Below, in pieces: positions 59,320-64,000 of a DNA stretch of 64,000 bases; position 1 is the stretch's first letter; every line of letters begins with the position of its first letter. The stretch comes from Bacteroidales bacterium. GTDB lineage: Bacteria > Bacteroidota > Bacteroidia > Bacteroidales > VadinHA17. The DNA is taken from assembly GCA_029974835.1 (NCBI GenBank), contig JARKQN010000029.1:1-64000 (forward strand). The letters are read 5' to 3'. The position numbers were made by a program, and so were the translations under genes. The notes below the pieces were generated by a model. That model saw only the letters and a program-made list of their open reading frames with translations, did not search any database and was not told the origin of the DNA.

Positions 59320-60543
59320 TCAGAATGCCGTAAGGAGCAGATCCAGGTTTTTTGAGAGAATCCCGAATTTCTGACCCAGGGTTTCATTGGTAAGGATGCC
59401 GTTGTACAGGTATGCTCCGTTCCGCAGCCCTGCATCCATTTTAAGCAGTTGAGTAATGCTTCCGGCATCGGCAATATTCTGAAGGAGGAGCGAAAAGATA
59501 TTAGAGAGTGCAATGGAGGCCGTACGTGCAACCCTCGAGGGCAGATTCCAGGCAGAAAAATGAATCACGCCGTGTTTTTCGTACACCGGGTCTTTCAGAG
59601 GCCGGCACTCTGTTGTCTCTATGCAGCCGCCCCTGTCGATGCTGAGGTCGATTATTACTGATCGTTTCTTCATCAGCTTAATCATATCCTCGGTAATGAA
59701 ATACCATGGCCGCAGATCCTCAAGCTCAATGGCGCCTATCAGCACGTCGGCCGAGCGAAGTGCCTTTGCAAGCACCTGCGGATGGAATGTTGAAGTTTTA
59801 AGCCTCTGCCCGAGCAGATTCTGAAACCTGCGCAGCCTGTGCAGGGATTCATCGAAGATCATCACCTCCGAACCAAGCCCTATTGCAGCCCTTGCGGCGT
59901 ATTCTCCGGCAGTATTGGCCCCGATTATAACCACCTGGGTCGGTGTTACCCCTGTTATGCCTCCCAGCATCACACCTTTCCCGCCATGGTGGTTGCTCAG
60001 GTAGTCGGATGCAATGAGGATGGATGCAATTCCGCAAATTTCGCTCATCGATTCAACCACGGGCATAACTCCGTTTGAATCTCTGATCTTTTCAAATGCG
60101 ATAGCGGTAACTTTCTTCCTGATAAGCTTTGCAAGCGTTTCCTCCGAAAGCTTCAGAACGTTAAGGTATGAAAGAATTGTCTGGTTTCCCTTGAGATATT
60201 CGGTTTCAAACTCCTCAAAGGGAGCAACCTTAAGAACCACGTCGGAACTGTAAACTCTGGCAGGCGAATCTGTTATGATTGCACCGAACTCGCTGTAATC
60301 CTTGTCTGAATAATTTGCGCCTGATCCCGCCCCCTTCTGTATAATTATCTCATTCCCGTTTTCGACGAGAAGACCAACAGCTTCGGGGGTAAGTGCTATT
60401 CTTTTTTCATCATCCCCTTTATCGCAGGGTATGCCGATGGAAATACTTTTGTGACGCTGTGAGACTTCAAGCTGTTCTTCCCGGGGCATAAATGCCGCGC
60501 TGCCCATTGTGCCCTGGTTCTTGTTTCCCTGCTCTTCCATCAT
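59320..60543 (-). CDS. ald: Alanine dehydrogenase
   Basis: ISIGIPCDKGDDEKRIALTPEAVGLLVENGNEIIIQKGAGSGANYSD; VVIIGANTAGEYAARAAIGLGSEVMIFD. Confidence 0.85.
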   Translation of the reverse strand: MMEEQGNKNQGTMGSAAFMPREEQLEVSQRHKSISIGIPCDKGDDEKRIALTPEAVGLLVENGNEIIIQKGAGSGANYSDKDYSEFGAIITDSPARVYSSDVVLKVAPFEEFETEYLKGNQTILSYLNVLKLSEETLAKLIRKKVTAIAFEKIRDSNGVMPVVESMSEICGIASILIASDYLSNHHGGKGVMLGGITGVTPTQVVIIGANTAGEYAARAAIGLGSEVMIFDESLHRLRRFQNLLGQRLKTSTFHPQVLAKALRSADVLIGAIELEDLRPWYFITEDMIKLMKKRSVIIDLSIDRGGCIETTECRPLKDPVYEKHGVIHFSAWNLPSRVARTASIALSNIFSLLLQNIADAGSITQLLKMDAGLRNGAYLYNGILTNETLGQKFGILSKNLDLLLTAF

Positions 60544-60601
60544 AGCTGTTAAATAATTATTTCAAAATTAATAAAAAGATTAACAGCGGAGGTGACGGCT
60601 G

Positions 60602-61033
60602 CTATTCAAATTCTATCAATCTTTTTTCGCCCTCACCGGGTGTGATTTTAATTCTTACCGTATCGCCGGGCAGAAGCGGCTCTGCAATCCCGGGCCATTC
60701 AATGAAGCAGTAATGATCGCCGCTGAGATAATCCTCAATGCCCGCGTCAAGGGCTTCGGAAATATCTTTCAGCCTGTAAAGGTCTATATGGTAAAGTGGT
60801 TCGCCTTTTTCCGTACGGTACTCATTTATTATTGTAAATGATGGGCTTGTTATGATATCGGAAGCGCCGAGGAGAAGGCAGATGGCTTTAATGATTGTTG
60901 TTTTGCCCGAACCCAGTCCTCCGCTGAAAGCAATGATCCTGCGGTTCCCGGCCACGGCAAGTATATCGGCCGCGGCCACCGGCAGTTCATTAAGACTTCC
61001 TATTTCTATTTTCAGTCTTTTTTCCGGGTTCAT
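60602..61033 (-). CDS. tsaE: tRNA threonylcarbamoyladenosine biosynthesis protein TsaE
   Basis: FSGGLGSGKTTIIKAICLLLG, SPSFTIINEYRTEKGEPLYHIDLYRL, CFIEWPGIAEPLLP. Confidence 0.95.
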   Translation of the reverse strand: MNPEKRLKIEIGSLNELPVAAADILAVAGNRRIIAFSGGLGSGKTTIIKAICLLLGASDIITSPSFTIINEYRTEKGEPLYHIDLYRLKDISEALDAGIEDYLSGDHYCFIEWPGIAEPLLPGDTVRIKITPGEGEKRLIEFE

Positions 61034-62589
61034 GACAGTGGTTCGAGAAAAACTATCGGCAGAATCATTTCCTGCATCGAAACACCTCCGTGCTGAAATG
61101 TATCCCTGTAATATGCCGCGTATTGGTTAAATTTATTCTGGTAGACAAGGTAATCACGGTTTAATGCAAAAATAAAACGTGAACTGATATTTGTCGAAGG
61201 GAGAAAAGCCTTCTGAGGATTTGCAACTTCAAAAACCGAAGAAGATTCGTAAGCCAGGTTCCTCCCTGTTTTGTATCTCAGGCTTGGTGATGATTCCCTG
61301 TCACCAACAACCCGGACAGGGTTTTTAACCTTTATTGAACCGTGGTCGGTGGTCAAAACAACCCTTGCACCGTTCTGCGATATCATTCTGATCAGTTCGT
61401 AAATGGGGGAGTGAATAAACCACGATCTTGTGATGTTCCTGAATGCCCTTTCATCCGTGGCCAGGTCACGTATCACACCCGACTCGGTACGTGCGTGGGA
61501 GAGTATGTCCACAAAATTATATACAAGGATATTCAGGTTGTTCTTTACCAGCTGTCCGAACCTTTCATTCACTTTCCTGCCTTCCTGGCTGTTGTTGATT
61601 TTATGGTAGCTCCATTTCAGGCCGGGAGCGGAAAGGGATATCATCCTTCTGATGAAATCCTCCTCATAGATGTTTTTCCCTTCTTCATCAATATAATCAG
61701 GAATCCACTTACCGGGCATGGTTTTCGATATAGCCAGGGGCATAAGGCCTGAAAAAACTGCATTACGTGCGAATTGTGTTGTTGTGGGTAATATGCTGGT
61801 ATAGAGAAGTTCTCCGGTTACTCTCATCAAACCCGAGATCTCAGGCTCTGCAATTTTCCACTGGTCGTAGCGCAGGTTATCGATAAGTATCATAAACAAA
61901 GGAGTTCCTCCGGCAGCGGCGGGCAGAATAATCTTTTCCATCAGCCGGTGCGACATAAGTGGTGCATCTTCTGTACCGGGGGTTAACCATGACAGGTAGT
62001 TTTTTGCCACAAACCGGCAGAATGCACTCTCTGCACCGGCTACCTGGTCATTGAGTATCTCATGCATTCCCGGATCATTGCTTTTATCCAGCTCCAGTTC
62101 CCAGTAGGTTAGCTTCCTGTAAATATTGTACCAGTCGTCAATTGAAACAGCCCTGTTTATCATTCCGGAAATCTCCGTGAATTCCTGCCTGTAACCTGTG
62201 GTTGTTATTTCTGTTACAAGGCGTTTCTGGTCAAGGTTCTTTTTCAGGGCAAGGAGAACCTGGTTGGGCTTGACGGGTTTGATGAGGTAATCTGCAATTT
62301 CCGACCCTATGGCTTCTTCCATTAAAGCTTCCTCTTCACTTTTTGTGACCATTACCACCGGTAAACCCGGCCTTATCCTTTTTATCTGTCTGAGGGTTTC
62401 GATGCCGCTGAGACCGGGCATGTGCTCATCGAGCAGCACAAGGTCGTAAAGATTTTTTCTTACAAGATCTGTTGCGTCGTTTCCGTTTGTGCAGGTCTCT
62501 ACCTCGTATCCTTTGCCCGTCAGAAAATATATGTGCGGGCGAAGGATTTCAATTTCGTCATCAATCCAGAGTATTTTGGATTTTTTCAT
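61030..62589 (-). CDS. porX: PorX: response regulator receiver fused to PglZ/alkaline-phosphatase-like domain
   Basis: Receiver: ILWIDDEIEILRPHIYFLTGKGYEV, LVLLDEHMPGLSGIETL; C-terminal half: FMILIDNLRYDQW, VLTTDHGSIKVKNPVRVVGDRESSPSLRYK. Confidence 0.93.
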   Translation of the reverse strand: MKKSKILWIDDEIEILRPHIYFLTGKGYEVETCTNGNDATDLVRKNLYDLVLLDEHMPGLSGIETLRQIKRIRPGLPVVMVTKSEEEALMEEAIGSEIADYLIKPVKPNQVLLALKKNLDQKRLVTEITTTGYRQEFTEISGMINRAVSIDDWYNIYRKLTYWELELDKSNDPGMHEILNDQVAGAESAFCRFVAKNYLSWLTPGTEDAPLMSHRLMEKIILPAAAGGTPLFMILIDNLRYDQWKIAEPEISGLMRVTGELLYTSILPTTTQFARNAVFSGLMPLAISKTMPGKWIPDYIDEEGKNIYEEDFIRRMISLSAPGLKWSYHKINNSQEGRKVNERFGQLVKNNLNILVYNFVDILSHARTESGVIRDLATDERAFRNITRSWFIHSPIYELIRMISQNGARVVLTTDHGSIKVKNPVRVVGDRESSPSLRYKTGRNLAYESSSVFEVANPQKAFLPSTNISSRFIFALNRDYLVYQNKFNQYAAYYRDTFQHGGVSMQEMILPIVFLEPLS

Positions 62590-62601
62590 TAACCGTGGTA
62601 T

Positions 62602-64000
62602 TTATTTTTTACCGGCAGCCTCCGGATAGTTCTCCAGGAAAAACACATTGTACCTCTCGGGGTTTTTATCTTTTTCGAGAGCTTCCATGTTTTTTGTTCC
62701 GATCAGGAACCTGATCATTTTTGCGCCAGTCTGGTTGCGCACTTCGCTTTCGACCCGGAGGCCCAGGTAATATTCGAGAGCCTCGGAAAGATCCTTAAAG
62801 CCCGACACTGTGATCATGATATATTTGTCGTCAACAAGAGTGCCGGAAGTCCTGAAATTGCGGTTTGTGTATTTGTCTATATTGTAGCTGATAATGTCAA
62901 ACGTAGCCTGGTTGATGTTAAATGCGGGATCCATAATTATAAGGGCGAAGAGATGCGGAGATGCCTTATTATCTATGTAAATCTCCCTTGCAACCTCTTT
63001 CTCTTCTTCAATCTTAAGCTCCGGGATTTCCTGGTCGAGGAAGGCGATCAATTCGGCTGCCCTGTCTGCTTCGGGAGTGCCGGGCCAAAGTTTTACGAGA
63101 TCGGAGAGCTCGCCTCGGAAGGATTTTTCGTCCGATAACTTTGCAGTACAGTAACTTTTCAGCAGAACGAATTTCGGAGTGAGCTCATGCTTCGGGTATT
63201 TTTCAATTCCTGCTTCACAGAGGCTGCGGGAAAGGCTGAAATCACCTGAAGTATAGGCATTATATGCTTCGGTATAAAGTCTTTCTGCCTCTTTTGCCAC
63301 CGCATTACGTTTGGTATAATAATCAGGATCTGTTATTGATTTTGTAAATTCATTATCGGGGTATTTCTCAATAAGTCTTTGTCTGTACACTTCCGCCATC
63401 TGGTTGTTGTTATCATCCCGGTATATTTTATAGATATTGTACAGAGCCTCAGGTTCTGTTTCATTTCCCGGGAAGCGTCGCGAGATTGTTTCCAGGGTTT
63501 CAACAGCACGTTTTCTGTCGGAGAAATTCTCATAGTATATTTTACCAGCTTCAAGAAGTGCCAGGGCTGTTTTCTGGTCGGATATTTTAATAAGGGAATC
63601 GGTTAAAGGCAGATCCTTAAGGTAGAATTCCGGTGTTTTATTGTCGGCAATCTTTATTGAGTCCTGTTTCCGGCCATTCCCGTTTTCACCTGATCTTTCC
63701 TGCTGTTCTCCGGGAGTGATTCTTCCCTTGTTCAGGCGCCTCCAGTTGTCTTCAAGCTTTCTGTCGCCCCATCTTCTCCGGAATTCGGTCCGTCCGAAGG
63801 TCAGGGCAGCCTGATTGTAGAAATACCATTTTCCTTCCTGCTCAATATTACCCTGGAACCTTCTTTCGTTTTCGTAATACTGGCCCAGGTTGTACCTGTC
63901 GCCCATAGTCTGACCTGCTGCTGCAGCCTCTGCTTCAGCTCTCCTTACATTGTCTATTATTGAGGCGATCAGAAGGCTCCTGTCGGCAGGGCTCATTGCG
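62602..64000 (-). CDS. porW: TPR-rich PorW/SprE-like type IX secretion lipoprotein (partial, 5' end beyond window)
   Basis: TPR region (FSDRKRAVETLETISRRFPGNETEPEALYNIYKIY) and C-terminal IIMDPAFNINQATFDIISYNIDKYTNRNFRTSG...MIRFLIGTKNMEALEKDKNPERYNVFFLENYPE; adjacent to porX. The frame is open at the window edge. Confidence 0.82.
   Translation of the reverse strand, partial: AMSPADRSLLIASIIDNVRRAEAEAAAAGQTMGDRYNLGQYYENERRFQGNIEQEGKWYFYNQAALTFGRTEFRRRWGDRKLEDNWRRLNKGRITPGEQQERSGENGNGRKQDSIKIADNKTPEFYLKDLPLTDSLIKISDQKTALALLEAGKIYYENFSDRKRAVETLETISRRFPGNETEPEALYNIYKIYRDDNNNQMAEVYRQRLIEKYPDNEFTKSITDPDYYTKRNAVAKEAERLYTEAYNAYTSGDFSLSRSLCEAGIEKYPKHELTPKFVLLKSYCTAKLSDEKSFRGELSDLVKLWPGTPEADRAAELIAFLDQEIPELKIEEEKEVAREIYIDNKASPHLFALIIMDPAFNINQATFDIISYNIDKYTNRNFRTSGTLVDDKYIMITVSGFKDLSEALEYYLGLRVESEVRNQTGAKMIRFLIGTKNMEALEKDKNPERYNVFFLENYPEAAGKK

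Noticed and set aside
61030-62589. PglZ domain as part of a BREX-type phage-defence system
   Set aside because: The N-terminal receiver domain and adjacent porW identify PorX; no other BREX genes (brxA, brxC, pglX, brxL) are in the window.
1-64000. CRISPR arrays, tRNA/rRNA genes, transposons, prophage or toxin-antitoxin loci
   Set aside because: Reading of intergenic regions and ORFs gave no regularly spaced repeats, cloverleaf-like sequence, transposase/integrase or TA pair. A tRNAscan-SE/Infernal and ISfinder run would be needed for certainty.

Overview
The window looks like ordinary, gene-dense chromosome from a member of the Bacteroidota (probably Bacteroidales/Marinilabiliales-like; the lineage is inferred from gene content only). 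I support about 50 protein-coding genes. I found no rRNA, tRNA, CRISPR array, transposase, integrase or phage genes. Main blocks: (i) type IX secretion/gliding genes: a porP/sprF-gldK-gldL-gldM-gldN operon (26.4-32.2 kb, minus), porX plus a truncated porW/sprE (61.0-64.0 kb, minus), and a partial gldA-like ABC ATPase at the left edge; (ii) a nucleotide-sugar block (48.2-54.3 kb) with rfbB, galE and a WbpA/B/D/E-like set for a 2,3-diacetamido-uronic acid sugar, without the WbpI epimerase or any glycosyltransferase; (iii) housekeeping genes asnS, rpoN, rbfA, trpS, topA, PBP1A, radA, panC/panD, glmS, metG, tsaE, ald; (iv) an uncharacterised envelope cluster (17.1-23.6 kb) encoding a membrane-anchored beta-propeller-like protein, a 700-aa lipoprotein, an outer-membrane protein of DUF5723 type and a small membrane protein. 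The best leads are this envelope cluster, a predicted arginase-fold pseudoenzyme beside the T9SS operon, an in-frame permease-lipoprotein fusion ORF, a stand-alone GT5 N-domain lacking the KxGGL motif, an HU(CCDC81)-TM-SPOR protein, and a striking pattern of convergent genes with shared or abutting stop codons and no terminators. I found no clear-cut new defence or mobile system. All family names come from reading the translations, not from database searches.
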